A DNA stretch of 64,000 nucleotides from Streptomyces sp. 846.5 (GCF_004365705.1 NZ_SOBN01000001.1:2372555-2436554), one strand, 5' to 3'; positions 42,740-53,843 are shown, counted from the first letter of the stretch. Notes: generated by a model from the sequence alone, not told the origin. Numbers and translations are program-made.

Positions 42740-44365
42740 TCAGACCGCGCCGGCACCCGTCAGCGCCCGCACCTCCAACTCCGCGTAGGCGTCCGGGTCG
42801 GCACGGCTGCCCGAGGTCACGGTTCCCAGCCAGCCGAAGAAGAAGCCGCAGGGGATCGAGACGATCCCGGGGTTCTGCAGCGGGAACCAGTGGAAGTCGA
42901 CTCCGGGGAAGACCGCCGCCGGGCTGCCGGAGACCACCGGTGAGAAGACCACCAGTACCAGGGCCGGAACCAGCCCGCCATAAATGGCCCAGGTGGCGCC
43001 GCGGGTGGTGAAGCGCCGCCAGAAGAGGTTGAAGAGCAGCGCCGGGAGGTTGGCCGAGGCCGCCACCGCGAAGGCGATGCCGACCAGGAAGGCCACGTTC
43101 AGCTTCTGCGCGAACAGGCTGAGCACGATGGCCACCACACCGAGCACCACCGCGGCGATCCTGGCCACGACCACCTCCTGGTGCTCGGTGGGCTGCTCCT
43201 CGTCCTGGTGCCGGAAGGCCCTGGCCCACAGGTCATGGGCGAAGGCGGCCGACGAGGCCAGGGTGAGGCCGGCGACCACGGCCAGGATGGTGGCGAAGGC
43301 GACCGCCGAGGTCAGCGCGAAGAGCACCGCGCCGCCGTTGCTGCCGCTGCCGCCGCCCAGCACCTCGGACAGCAGCGGCACCGCCGTGTTGCCCGCCGCA
43401 TTGGACGCCCGGATCGCCGGGGCGCCGACCAGCGCCGAGGCGCCGAGACCCAGCACGATGGTCATCAGGTAGAACGAACCGACGAGGCCGATCGCCCACA
43501 TCGCCGAACGCCGCGCGGCCCGCGCCGTCGGCACCGTGTAGAACCTGGCCAGGATGTGCGGCAGACCGCCGGTGCCCAGGACCAGGGCGATGCCCAGGCT
43601 GACGAAGTCGAGCCGGTTGGTGGCGCTCCCGCCGTACTTCAGGCCCGGTGAGAGGTAGCGGTCGCCGAACCCGCTGCCCGAGGCGGCGGAGCCGGCCAGC
43701 GAGCCCAGGTCGCCGTGGAAGCGGACCACCACCAGCACGCAGAGCAGCAGGGTGCCCGACAGCAGCAGGACGCATTTGACGATCTGGATCCAAGTGGTCG
43801 CCTTCATCCCGCCGACCGTCACATAGACCACCATCAGCGCGCCGACCCCGACGATGGTCCACCCCCTGGCCTGCCCCGAGTGCAGCCCCAGCAGCAGCGA
43901 CACCAGACTGCCGGCCCCCACCATCTGCGCCAGCAGGTAGAACAGCGACACCACGACCGAGGAGATCCCGGACGCCGCGCGCACCGGCCGCTGCCGCATC
44001 CGCATCGCCAGCACGTCGCCGATGGTGTAGCGGCCGCAGTTGCGGACCAGTTCGGCGACCAGCATCAGGACGACCAGCCAGGCCACCAGGAAGCCGATGG
44101 TGTACAGCAGCCCGTCGTAGCCGTAGAGCGCGATCAGACCGGTGACGCCGAGGAAGGAGGCGGCCGACATGTAGTCGCCGGCGATGGCGAAACCGTTCTG
44201 CAGAGGGCTGAAGTCGCGGCCCCCCGCGTAGAAGTCCTCGGCCGCCCGGCTGCGGCGGCCGGCCCAGGCGGTGATGCCCAGGGTGACCACGACGACACCG
44301 ACGAACAGGCCGATGGCCAGCGTGTGATGACTGCCCCCGGCGGCTGCCGCAGCGGTGGAGTCCAT
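42740..44365 (-). CDS. Sodium:solute symporter (ActP-like)
   Basis: A 541-residue membrane carrier with about 13 hydrophobic segments. SSS-family features are AAEDFYAGGRDFSPLQNGFA near the start, then GDYMSAASFLG and GTGGLPHILARFYTVP. With its DUF485 partner it parallels the YjcH-ActP acetate/monocarboxylate uptake pair. ATG at 44365 has GAGGGGAG 7 bases upstream; an ATG at 44392, overlapping the DUF485 stop as ATGA, is the alternative. It is cotranscribed with the DUF485 gene. Confidence 0.88.
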   Translation of the reverse strand: MDSTAAAAAGGSHHTLAIGLFVGVVVVTLGITAWAGRRSRAAEDFYAGGRDFSPLQNGFAIAGDYMSAASFLGVTGLIALYGYDGLLYTIGFLVAWLVVLMLVAELVRNCGRYTIGDVLAMRMRQRPVRAASGISSVVVSLFYLLAQMVGAGSLVSLLLGLHSGQARGWTIVGVGALMVVYVTVGGMKATTWIQIVKCVLLLSGTLLLCVLVVVRFHGDLGSLAGSAASGSGFGDRYLSPGLKYGGSATNRLDFVSLGIALVLGTGGLPHILARFYTVPTARAARRSAMWAIGLVGSFYLMTIVLGLGASALVGAPAIRASNAAGNTAVPLLSEVLGGGSGSNGGAVLFALTSAVAFATILAVVAGLTLASSAAFAHDLWARAFRHQDEEQPTEHQEVVVARIAAVVLGVVAIVLSLFAQKLNVAFLVGIAFAVAASANLPALLFNLFWRRFTTRGATWAIYGGLVPALVLVVFSPVVSGSPAAVFPGVDFHWFPLQNPGIVSIPCGFFFGWLGTVTSGSRADPDAYAELEVRALTGAGAV

Positions 44366-44388
44366 GGGCTGCTCCCCTCGTAAGGCCC

Positions 44389-45132
44389 TCATCGGAGCCG
44401 GTCCTGGGTCTCCCAGCGCAGGCCGAGCGCCAGTCGGTCCCGCCGGTCGCGGGCATGCCGGGCATAGAGCCAGGTGATCAGGAAGGTCGAGCCGAACTGC
44501 AGCAGCCCGAGTGCCCAGGCGACCGTGAACGGGCCCGCGAATTGATGCGCCATCAGCCCGGGCAGGGTCACTGCGGCGACGATGTAGGCGAGGTACCAGA
44601 CCAGGAACGCCGCGCAGGCCGGGAAGACGAACCGGCGGTACTCACGGCGCACCTCCTGGAACTCCTCACCGGCCTGGACGTGCCGGTAGACCTCGGCGGC
44701 CCGGGGAGCCCGCGCGGGCTCCCCGGGCAGAGGCCCGGGGCGGGGCTCGCGGAACGTTTCAGCGGGCTCAGCCACCCCCCTGGCCACCTCCGGATCGGCC
44801 AGGGCATCGACGCCCGGCGCCATTTCCGGCGGTGCCTGCACGGGGATTTCCCGCAGCGGCAGTTCCTGCAGGGGCCGTTCCTGCACAGGGACTTCCTGCA
44901 CGGCGACTTCTTGCACGGCGACTTCTTGCACAGGGACCGCCTGCTCGGGTGCCGCCTGTTCCGGTGCCGCCTCGGCCGGCCGCGCCGAGGCCTCCGCGGC
45001 CCTCGGCCTCGCGGCCGGCGCCGCCCACCAGTCGAACCCGCCGGCGCCGCCCGGCCGGCCGTTCCGCTCTTCAGCCGGCGCCTCGGCGGAGTGCGCCTCC
45101 GGCGGCGGTACCGGTTCCCGGTGTCTCAACAA
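44389..45132 (-). CDS. DUF485 membrane protein with repeat-rich N-terminus
   Basis: A 247-residue protein. The C-terminal 100 residues are the DUF485 domain (EVRREYRRFVFPACAAF, two membrane segments). The N-terminal 140 residues are low complexity, with a run of pentapeptides of the type VQEVA/VQEVP/LQELP (DNA repeats of 15 bases around 44880-44940). DUF485 proteins accompany SSS-type acetate carriers. Typical members are about 100 residues, so the N-terminal extension is unusual. Confidence 0.82.
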   Translation of the reverse strand: MLRHREPVPPPEAHSAEAPAEERNGRPGGAGGFDWWAAPAARPRAAEASARPAEAAPEQAAPEQAVPVQEVAVQEVAVQEVPVQERPLQELPLREIPVQAPPEMAPGVDALADPEVARGVAEPAETFREPRPGPLPGEPARAPRAAEVYRHVQAGEEFQEVRREYRRFVFPACAAFLVWYLAYIVAAVTLPGLMAHQFAGPFTVAWALGLLQFGSTFLITWLYARHARDRRDRLALGLRWETQDRLR

Positions 45133-45258
45133 CTGTGCTCCCGCGTCGATGGAGTGACGGGGCCCCCAACTTCCCCTCCCGTCTCCCCCAGCATGCTGAG
45201 CGACGGGCTCCGACGTGGTCCGGTGTGCGGACGTTCACCCCATCAGGTGATGCGACAG

Positions 45259-45948
45259 CTAACCGTGCGAGAGGCCGTGCCGATAGGCGTAGCCGACCGC
45301 CTGGGCCCGGTCCCTGACGCCGGTCTTGGCGAAGAGGTTGTTGATATGGGTCTTGACCGTAGCCATGCTGACGAACAGTCGGGCCGCGATCTCGGTGTTG
45401 GACAGCCCGTCGGCGATCAGCCCGAGCACCTCCGCCTCGCGCGCGGTGAGCCCGTCCGGCAGCGCCGACGGGACTCCAGGGGCGGGCGTCGGGACCGGGT
45501 CGGCGGCGGCCGCGGACGGCGCGGCGAACTGTTCCAGCAGGCGGCGCTGGATCCGGGGCGACAGCCCGGCGGCGCCGGCCCGAACATCGGTGATCGCCCG
45601 GGCGATCTCCTCGGCCCCGGCGTCCTTGGTCAGATAGCCGCGGGCTCCCGCCTGCAGTGCGGGGAAGAGCGAGTCGTCGTCCGCGTACGTGGTCAGCACG
45701 ACCACCTCGGTGGAGGGTTGGGCGGCCCGGATCCGACGGGTGGCCTCGACGCCGTCGCAGCGCGGCATCCGCAGGTCCATCAGCACCACGTCCGGCAGGT
45801 GCGCGGCGGCCAGCGCCACCGCCTCCTCGCCGTCCCCTGCGGCCCCCACCACCTCGATCCCGGGCAGCAGCCCGAGCAGCATCACGATCCCCTCACGGAC
45901 GACCTTCTGATCGTCCGCCACCAGCACCCGCACCACAGAGTCGCTCAT
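45259..45948 (-). CDS. NarL/LuxR-family response regulator
   Basis: A 229-residue regulator. The receiver has phospho-acceptor Asp58 in DVVLMDLRMPRCDG. The C-terminal LuxR helix-turn-helix is LTAREAEVLGLIADGLSNTE with IAARLFVSMATVKTHINNLF. An Ala/Pro linker separates the domains. It starts 18 bases after the stop of its cognate kinase gene. The DUF1453 gene upstream is on the same strand and may be part of the operon. Confidence 0.92.
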   Translation of the reverse strand: MSDSVVRVLVADDQKVVREGIVMLLGLLPGIEVVGAAGDGEEAVALAAAHLPDVVLMDLRMPRCDGVEATRRIRAAQPSTEVVVLTTYADDDSLFPALQAGARGYLTKDAGAEEIARAITDVRAGAAGLSPRIQRRLLEQFAAPSAAAADPVPTPAPGVPSALPDGLTAREAEVLGLIADGLSNTEIAARLFVSMATVKTHINNLFAKTGVRDRAQAVGYAYRHGLSHG

Positions 45949-45966
45949 CGCTCCACCCTAGGGTCC

Positions 45967-47139
45967 CTAGGACGCGGGCACGCTCAGAAGGACCTTGAAG
46001 CCGTCTCCGTCAGGCCCGGCCTGCAGCGATCCGCCGAGCAGTTCGGCCCGCTCCCGCATCCCCAGCAGTCCCAGCCCGCTGCCGCTCCGGGTCAGTTCGG
46101 CGGCGTCGGGGTCGGACCGCCGGCCTGTCCCCGCGCCGTTCCGCACCTCCAGCTCGACGCTGCCGTCCAGGTACGCCAGCCGGATCGCGCAGGGCGCACC
46201 CGGGGCGTGCTTGCGGACGTTGGTGAGCGCCTCCTGCGCCGTGCGCCGCACCGCGACGCCGGCCTCCGCGCCCAGCGGACGGACGAGTCCCTCGATCGCC
46301 ACGGTCGCCCCGTCGGCCTCCGCCAGCGTCTTCAGGAACTCCGCCACCGGCACGAACTCCCCGCGCAGCGCGGACAGCGCCTGCTTGGTCCCGGCGAGCC
46401 CGTCCTGCGCCATCCGCCGGGCGGCGACGATGCGTTCGCGCAGCTGTGCCTGGTCCGCGCCCGCGTCCAGCATCACCCGGGCCGCCTCCAGATGGACCAG
46501 CTGCGCCGAGAGGCTGTGCGCAAGCACGTCGTGGATCTCCCGGGCGATCCTGGCCCGCTCGGCCAGCGCCGCCGACTCGGCCTCGGCGGCCCGCGCCGCC
46601 CGCTCCTGCACCAGCAGCCGCTGGGTTCCGACCCTGGCCTCCCAGTCCACCCTGGTGACATAGCCGAGCGCGCCAAGTCCCGCCACGGTGGCGGCATTGC
46701 CCAGGCTCTGCACCGAGGCCGGGGCCAGCAGCAGGAACACCAGCGTGCCCAGCGACGCCGCCGGCAGCGCCACGATCAGCGGGAGGCGCTGCACCGAGCC
46801 GAGCGCGATCGCGCACATCAGCAGGATGCCGAGCGCCTCGCCGCCGTTCACCACCACGAGCAGTGCCTGGGCGAAGACCACGGCCAGCCACACCAGGGCC
46901 GGCGTCAGCCGCTGCTCCCTGCTGCAGCGCAGGAAGCGCCAGAACCCGAACGTGCCCACCACGGCGACCGCTGCCACCGCCCAGGTGTGCGCGGCGTCGC
47001 GCTGCTCCTGGGCGAAGGTCACCCACAGCGCCGCTCCGATCCCGAGGCACCGGCCCAGGTAGGAGTACCAGAGCCGGGCACGGGTCCGGCCCTCCCGGTT
47101 CAACGCCTCCCGGGAGGGCCACTCGGTCCAGTCGTCCAC
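45967..47139 (-). CDS. NarL-type sensor histidine kinase
   Basis: A 390-residue kinase with five or so N-terminal membrane segments (about residues 30-170) and almost no extracytoplasmic domain, so it probably senses within or at the membrane. HisKA_3 has its His in IAREIHDVLAHSLSAQ. The ATPase domain shows EALTNVRKHAPG and SGLGLLGMRERAELLGG. GTG at 47139 (VDDWTEWPSREALNREGR) is preferred; a longer frame to 47325 overlaps the DUF1453 gene and is unlikely. Confidence 0.9.
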   Translation of the reverse strand: MDDWTEWPSREALNREGRTRARLWYSYLGRCLGIGAALWVTFAQEQRDAAHTWAVAAVAVVGTFGFWRFLRCSREQRLTPALVWLAVVFAQALLVVVNGGEALGILLMCAIALGSVQRLPLIVALPAASLGTLVFLLLAPASVQSLGNAATVAGLGALGYVTRVDWEARVGTQRLLVQERAARAAEAESAALAERARIAREIHDVLAHSLSAQLVHLEAARVMLDAGADQAQLRERIVAARRMAQDGLAGTKQALSALRGEFVPVAEFLKTLAEADGATVAIEGLVRPLGAEAGVAVRRTAQEALTNVRKHAPGAPCAIRLAYLDGSVELEVRNGAGTGRRSDPDAAELTRSGSGLGLLGMRERAELLGGSLQAGPDGDGFKVLLSVPAS

Positions 47140-47179
47140 GCCGTTTCCGTCCGTCGTCCGTCCGTCGTCCGTCAGGCCG

Positions 47180-47668
47180 TCAGCCCACCGCAGGGACACC
47201 GTACGACGGGCCCATCTCCCGTGCCCTCCAGCCGACCACGGCGGTACGCACCAGCAGCACGGCGGCCAGCGAGAGCAGCAGCACGCCCTGTCCCTGGACC
47301 ACGCCCATCGCGCTGCCGATCGCATAGAGCGCGATCCTGGCGATGATCATGCCCACCCAGGCGAACCCGGTGGCGGCGGTGCCCTTGGCCCAGACCGCGC
47401 CGGAGTCGTCGCGCCACACCTTGGTGGTGAAGCCCCAGGCGAAGCCCATGGCGACCTCCAGCAGGATGCTGACCACCAGCAGGGCCACCGAGGTGCTGCG
47501 GTGGGCGTGGTCGATCAGGTTGTGGTCCCTGAATGCCAGCACGGCCAGGACGGCGGGGATGACCAGCATCCTCCTGCTGTCGCCGGCGATCCGCCGGGCC
47601 CGGAACTGTCGGGCGACGATGTAGACCACGACCACGACGGCCAGCGCGACGTTCGCAGTGCTTCCCAT
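47180..47668 (-). CDS. DUF1453 (CcdC-like) membrane protein
   Basis: A 162-residue protein with four membrane segments and short loops. It begins MGSTANVALAVVVVVYIVARQF, typical of DUF1453. The function is unknown. It is 40 bases upstream of the kinase gene on the same strand, and could be a membrane partner of the two-component system. Confidence 0.78.
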   Translation of the reverse strand: MGSTANVALAVVVVVYIVARQFRARRIAGDSRRMLVIPAVLAVLAFRDHNLIDHAHRSTSVALLVVSILLEVAMGFAWGFTTKVWRDDSGAVWAKGTAATGFAWVGMIIARIALYAIGSAMGVVQGQGVLLLSLAAVLLVRTAVVGWRAREMGPSYGVPAVG

Positions 47669-47681
47669 GATCTGCTCCGGA

Positions 47682-47708
47682 TTTCGAGGGTTTCGAGGGT
47701 TTCGAGGG
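47682..47708. repeat. Three tandem 9-base repeats
   Basis: TTTCGAGGG occurs three times in a row (47682-47690, 47691-47699, 47700-47708), 14 bases upstream of the DUF1453 start, where its ribosome site and promoter would be. Confidence 0.9.
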
Positions 47709-47831
47709 ATTGCTGAAGACGCTCTCGAAGGTACGGATCGGCGCAGTTCAGGGGCTCGGAGCAGGGGTGGAAGCGGGGATGGAGAAGGCCCTCCACCCGA
47801 GGGTGGAGGGCCGGTCCCGGCGCAGGCGGGG

Positions 47832-49967
47832 TCAGACGTCGATGCGCGAGCGGTCCAGCAGCGCCGCCGAGTCCACGATGAACTGCTTGCGGGGCGCGAC
47901 GTCGTTGCCCATCAGCAGGTCGAAGACCTTCTCGGCCGCCTCCAGGTCGCCGACGTTGATCCGGCGCAGGGTGCGGTGCCGCGGGTCCAGGGTGGTCTCC
48001 GCCAGCTGGTCGGCGTCCATCTCACCGAGGCCCTTGTAGCGCTGCACCGGCTCCTTCCAGCGCTGCCCCTTGCGCTGGAGTTCCAGCAGGGTGTTCCGCA
48101 GCTCGCTGTCGGAGTAGGTGTAGAGGTACTTCTCCTGGCCCTTGCGCGGGCTGGTCAGCTCGATCCGGTGCAGCGGCGGCACCGCCGAGAACACCCGCCC
48201 CGCCTCGACCATCGGCCGCATGTACCGCTGGAACAGGGTGAGCAGCAGGATCCGGATGTGGGCGCCGTCGACGTCGGCGTCGGCGAGCAGCACGATCTTC
48301 CCGTAGCGGGCCTGGTCGATGTCGAAGGTCCGGCCCGAGCCGGCTCCTATGACCTGGATGATCGCGGCGCACTCGGCGTTCTTCAGCATGTCCGAGACGG
48401 ACGCCTTCTGAACGTTGAGGATCTTGCCGCGGATCGGCAGCAGCGCCTGGAACTCGGAGTTGCGGGCCAGCTTGGCGGTGCCGAGCGCCGAGTCGCCCTC
48501 GACGATGAACAGTTCGCTGCGGTCGACGTCGTCGCTGCGGCAGTCGGCGAGCTTGGCCGGCAGCGAGCTGGTCTCCAGAGCCGTCTTGCGGCGCTGCGCC
48601 TCCTTGTGCTGCCGGGCGGCGACCCGGGTGCGGGCGGCGGCGACGACCTTCTCCATCACCGCTCGGGCCTGGGCCTTGTCGTCGCGCTTTGTGGAGGTGA
48701 GGAAGTTCTTGAGCTCCTTGGCGACGACCGCGGCGACGATCCTGGTCGCGGCGGAGGTGCCCAGCACCTCCTTGGTCTGGCCCTCGAACTGCGGCTCGGC
48801 CAGCCGGACGGTGATGACCGCGGTCAGGCCCTCGGTCGCGTCGTCCTTGGTGATGTCGTCCTCGGCGACCCGCAGCAGCTTGGCCGAACGCAGCGCCTCG
48901 CCCACGGTCTTGGTGAGCGAGCGTTCGAATCCGGCCACATGGGTGCCGCCCTTGGGGGTGGCGATGATGTTGACGAAGGAGCGCTGGGTGGTGTCGTAGC
49001 CGGTGCCCCACCGCAGCGCGATGTCCACCCCGAGCTCGCGGGTGACCTCGGTGGCGGTCATGTGGCCGACCTCGTCCAGGACCGGCACGGTCTCCTTGAA
49101 GCTGCCGGTGCCCTGGAGCCGCAGGGTGTCGCAGACGGCCTTGTCGGGGGCCAGGTAGTCGCAGAACTCGGCGATGCCGCCGTCGAAGCGGAAGGTCTGC
49201 TCGTCGGTGGGGGCGCCGTCCAGGGCCCGGTCGTCGCGGACCACGATGGTCAGGCCGGGGACCAGGAAGGCGGTCTGCCGGGCCCGGGCGTGCAGGTTGT
49301 CCAGCGAGAGCCGGGCGTCCTTGAGGAAGATCTGCCGGTCGGCCCAGTAGCGGACCCGGGTGCCAGTGCGGCCGCGCGGGGCCTTCTTCGCCTTGGTCAG
49401 GCCGCCGGTCGAACCCGAAGCGGCGGTGAAGTCCGAGTCCGGGCCCTCGCCCGCGAAACTGCCGGGCGTGCCGCGGCGGAAGCTGATGGCGTGGGTGTGC
49501 CCGCCGCGGTCGACCTCGACGTCCAGACGCGCGGAGAGCGCGTTGACCACGGAGGCGCCGACGCCGTGCAGACCGCCGGAGGCGGCGTAGGAGCCGCCGC
49601 CGAACTTCCCGCCGGCATGCAGCTTGGTCATCACGACCTCGACGCCGGACAGCCCCGTCTTGGGCTCGACGTCGACCGGGATGCCGCGGCCGTTGTCGCG
49701 CACCTCGACCGAGTTGTCGGCGTGCAGGAAGACGTCGATCCGGTCGCAGTGGCCGGCCAGCGCCTCGTCGACCGCGTTGTCGATGATCTCCCAGAGGCAG
49801 TGCATCAGGCCGCGGCTGTCGGTGGACCCGATGTACATGCCGGGGCGCTTGCGGACCGCCTCCAGGCCTTCGAGGACAAGGAGGTGCCGCGCGGTGTAGG
49901 AACCGTCGGCGGCGGAGCTCCCGCCGGCGCTGAGGGCGGCGGTCTGCACGGTTGTTTCGGCGGTCAC
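47832..49967 (-). CDS. parE: DNA topoisomerase IV subunit B
   Basis: A 711-residue GyrB/ParE ATPase. ATP-binding motifs are IIDNAVDEALAG, VRDNGRGIPVD and SGGLHGVGASVVNALS. The TOPRIM domain has FIVEGDSALGTAK and LLADADVDGAHIRIL. It pairs with ParC at 34508-36964. A GTG at 49967 is the start, with CCGGAG about 10 bases upstream; family members begin near here, with YTARHLLVLEGLEAVRKRPGMY soon after. Confidence 0.94.
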   Translation of the reverse strand: MTAETTVQTAALSAGGSSAADGSYTARHLLVLEGLEAVRKRPGMYIGSTDSRGLMHCLWEIIDNAVDEALAGHCDRIDVFLHADNSVEVRDNGRGIPVDVEPKTGLSGVEVVMTKLHAGGKFGGGSYAASGGLHGVGASVVNALSARLDVEVDRGGHTHAISFRRGTPGSFAGEGPDSDFTAASGSTGGLTKAKKAPRGRTGTRVRYWADRQIFLKDARLSLDNLHARARQTAFLVPGLTIVVRDDRALDGAPTDEQTFRFDGGIAEFCDYLAPDKAVCDTLRLQGTGSFKETVPVLDEVGHMTATEVTRELGVDIALRWGTGYDTTQRSFVNIIATPKGGTHVAGFERSLTKTVGEALRSAKLLRVAEDDITKDDATEGLTAVITVRLAEPQFEGQTKEVLGTSAATRIVAAVVAKELKNFLTSTKRDDKAQARAVMEKVVAAARTRVAARQHKEAQRRKTALETSSLPAKLADCRSDDVDRSELFIVEGDSALGTAKLARNSEFQALLPIRGKILNVQKASVSDMLKNAECAAIIQVIGAGSGRTFDIDQARYGKIVLLADADVDGAHIRILLLTLFQRYMRPMVEAGRVFSAVPPLHRIELTSPRKGQEKYLYTYSDSELRNTLLELQRKGQRWKEPVQRYKGLGEMDADQLAETTLDPRHRTLRRINVGDLEAAEKVFDLLMGNDVAPRKQFIVDSAALLDRSRIDV

Positions 49968-50502
49968 GCGCTACTACTCCGGTCTCTCGATGCGGTGGCT
50001 TGCTCGGTCCGTCGGTCCGTCGCTACGCGGAGCGCGAACACGGGCCCTTTTCCTGGCCCCCTTGCGGGGGGCCGGTGCACCATGGCGTCAATGCTGCCGG
50101 GATGCAGGCTACCGGTGTGTGGGCTGGGGCTTCTGCTCCGACCTGCTCCCGGCTTATGCTACGCGCACCCCGTACGGTCGGTCGCACAGGCGTTCGATAT
50201 CCCGCACGAGTGACGTGCATGCCATAGTCGGCAGCAGGCATGAACCAAGGGACCGCGGGGCACGTCCTCTCCAACAAGAGAAAAAATCCCCGAGGCTCCA
50301 AGGAGAGAAGCGGCAGCGACATCGCGGTCACCGCCGTCTCCCCTCCCCCCGCCCCTTCCGGCGGGGGATCCCCTTCCCGGCTCAACGGCCGGGCCGACCC
50401 GCAGCCGGATGTCACAAAAGAAAAGCCGCAAGCGGGAACGTTTTCGGCCTGGTTGGATGTTGACCCTGGTACGACAGCTCGTCGAGCTAGAGAAGAGGCG
50501 AC
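49968..50502. other. Divergent intergenic region between parE and the DUF7455 gene
   Basis: A 535-base gap without a convincing gene. It contains a GC hairpin (50346-50353 with 50360-50367) and an A-run near 50281-50286 that reads as T6 on the parE strand. GGGAAC near 50434 and GTTG near 50459, 19 bases apart, loosely resemble an ECF-type promoter for the DUF7455 gene. Both promoters presumably lie here. Confidence 0.5.
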
Positions 50503-50733
50503 GTGACTACAGTTCTGACCCCCGCGAGCCCGCTGACCGCAGCTGACCGTTGCGACCGGTGCGGCGCCCAGGCCTACCTGCGCGTCGTGCTGGCATCCGG
50601 CGGCGAGCTGCTCTTCTGCGCTCACCACGGCCGCAAGTTCGAGCCGGAGTTGAAGAAGATCGCAGCCGAGATACAGGACGAGACCGGCCGGCTGACGGCC
50701 GCACCGTCGTCCCCGGGCGAAGAGGATCACTGA
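50503..50733 (+). CDS. DUF7455 small zinc-ribbon protein
   Basis: A 76-residue protein. CDRCGAQAYLRVVLASGGELLFCAHH gives a Cys2-Cys/His zinc-site pattern, followed by a helical segment (KFEPELKKIAAEIQDE). It is conserved next to hrdB and parE in streptomycetes; function unknown. GTG at 50503 is the family start, with AGAGGCGAC before it. Confidence 0.85.
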   Translation: MTTVLTPASPLTAADRCDRCGAQAYLRVVLASGGELLFCAHHGRKFEPELKKIAAEIQDETGRLTAAPSSPGEEDH

Positions 50734-50788
50734 GGCGCTCAACCGGGCTGCGTCCAAGGCAGCCCTGACGACGAGCTGAACAGCGAAC

Positions 50789-50828
50789 GAGGGCCGGGTC
50801 GCAACCGAGAGGTCGCGGTCCGGCCCTC
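50789..50828. terminator. Terminator between the DUF7455 and protease genes
   Basis: A 9-base stem (GAGGGCCGG at 50789-50797, CCGGCCCTC at 50820-50828) with further pairing inside lies between convergent genes. Confidence 0.6.
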
Positions 50829-50885
50829 TGCGTGACCAGCGCAAGGTGACGCATATCACATGCTGTCAGTTCACAGTGCGTCAGA

Positions 50886-51767
50886 TCACAGCTGTCCGCG
50901 TACCGCATCGGCCATCGCGGCGACTCGGGCGTAGACCCCCGGGTGTCCGGCCTCCGCACAACCCGTCCCCCAGGACACCAGTCCCGCCAGTCGCCCGGCG
51001 ACCACCAGTGGGCCCCCGCTGTCGCCCTGGCAGGCGTCACGGCCGCCGTGGGCCTGCTCGCCCGCGCACACCATGGTGCTCGCCTGGAAGGCGCCGTTGG
51101 GACCGCCGGGATAGTCCCGCGCACAGGTGGAGTCGGCGATCATCGGCACCTGGACCGAGTGCAGGGTCATCGGGTAGTGCCCGTCGCCCCGGGTGTCGCC
51201 CCAGCCGTAGACGGTGGCCGCAGTCCCCGGCGCGTAGGGCGCCGTGGCGCCCTGGTCCACCAGAGGGAGCACCGCGCGGTCCGACTGGGGCACCGCCAGG
51301 GTGATCACCGCCACGTCCCACATGTTGCTGGTCATCGAGTAGTCGGGGTCGACCCAGACCTGGGAGACCGCCACCTCGGAACCGGCCGAGGTGGAGAGGT
51401 CGGTTCGACCGACGATGACCTTGAGATCGGGCCGGTCCGCCGGCCGCATCGTCGACTCGTCGTACAGGCAGTGCGCCGCGGTGACCACCTTGGTCGGGGA
51501 GACCAGGGTCCCTCCGCAGAACTGCCCCGAGCGGTAGTCGCCGTAGACCGACCGGCTGCCCAGGGCCACCATCCAGGGCTCCTGCTGGGTGCTGGCCCCG
51601 GTGCCGCCGATGATCCGCAACTGCTGCCCCTGCGCCAGCGCCGGAGTACTGCTCGCCACCGGCAGCGGCAGCGCGGCCAGCAGCACCAGCAGCGCCCTGC
51701 GTCCCCTGCGTCGCGCCGCCGCCCCCGTCGTACCGACTGCCTCCGCCGTACGCCTCTTGCCCGCCAC
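50886..51767 (-). CDS. Secreted trypsin-like serine protease (S1)
   Basis: A 293-residue zymogen. A basic n-region (RRRGRR) and hydrophobic core precede a signal peptidase site near ALA-Q at about residue 46. A short propeptide ends in R-IIGG, to be cut by a trypsin-like enzyme. The triad is His in VVTAAHCLYD, Asp in MWDVAVITL and Ser in GDSGGPLVV. Asp six residues before that Ser (DACQGDSGG) predicts cleavage after Arg or Lys. Six Cys fit three disulfides. GTG at 51767 has GAAGGG upstream. Confidence 0.93.
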   Translation of the reverse strand: MAGKRRTAEAVGTTGAAARRRGRRALLVLLAALPLPVASSTPALAQGQQLRIIGGTGASTQQEPWMVALGSRSVYGDYRSGQFCGGTLVSPTKVVTAAHCLYDESTMRPADRPDLKVIVGRTDLSTSAGSEVAVSQVWVDPDYSMTSNMWDVAVITLAVPQSDRAVLPLVDQGATAPYAPGTAATVYGWGDTRGDGHYPMTLHSVQVPMIADSTCARDYPGGPNGAFQASTMVCAGEQAHGGRDACQGDSGGPLVVAGRLAGLVSWGTGCAEAGHPGVYARVAAMADAVRGQL

Positions 51768-51935
51768 CCGTCGCCCTTCGCCGCTTCCGCATCCCTGCGC
51801 ACATGCGCATGGCTGCGACCCAGCGTATTGCCACGGTCACGCTGGGTACCGGGTCGGCGCGCGCAAAGACGGCGGGCACATCCCTTCGAAGGATGACGCC
51901 CGCCGCCGGTGTCGCTACTTACTGCTTGTCGCCTG

Positions 51936-53558
<1,623 letters not shown>

Positions 53559-53779
53559 GAACAACCTCTCGGACGTGAGTGAACAGAAACCGACCTGTGA
53601 AGGCCGGATTCTGGTAACTGCTGGACGTGAAATCTGGAGCTGAACCTGGTTCGGCGTCCGGCACACGAAGTGCCGCCGCCTCCGTAGACATCGCTGCCCG
53701 CGGAGAAGTGTTACGCCTCGCTTTCGTGGTGCAGGTCACAGTCGCCCGACGACGCTGCTGCCGGGAACCTACCCAGGAC

Positions 53780-53806
53780 AACCCCGAGAGATGAGGGGAT
53801 CATTCC
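53780..53806 (-). promoter_or_regulatory. SigR-type promoter of hrdB
   Basis: On the minus strand GGAAT (53806-53802), a 19-base spacer and GTT (53782-53780) match the SigR consensus GGAAT-N18/19-GTT. It is about 220 bases upstream of the hrdB start. The S. coelicolor hrdB p2 promoter is known to be SigR dependent, so the control appears conserved. Confidence 0.7.
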
Positions 53807-53843
53807 TGCGGTCGCCCGATCCGGTGAAGGTTCCCGATAACAC

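Noticed and set aside
50845..50860. CRP-like sequence GGTGACGCATATCACA
   Set aside because: One half-site mismatch and a position between two convergent gene ends make a promoter role unlikely.
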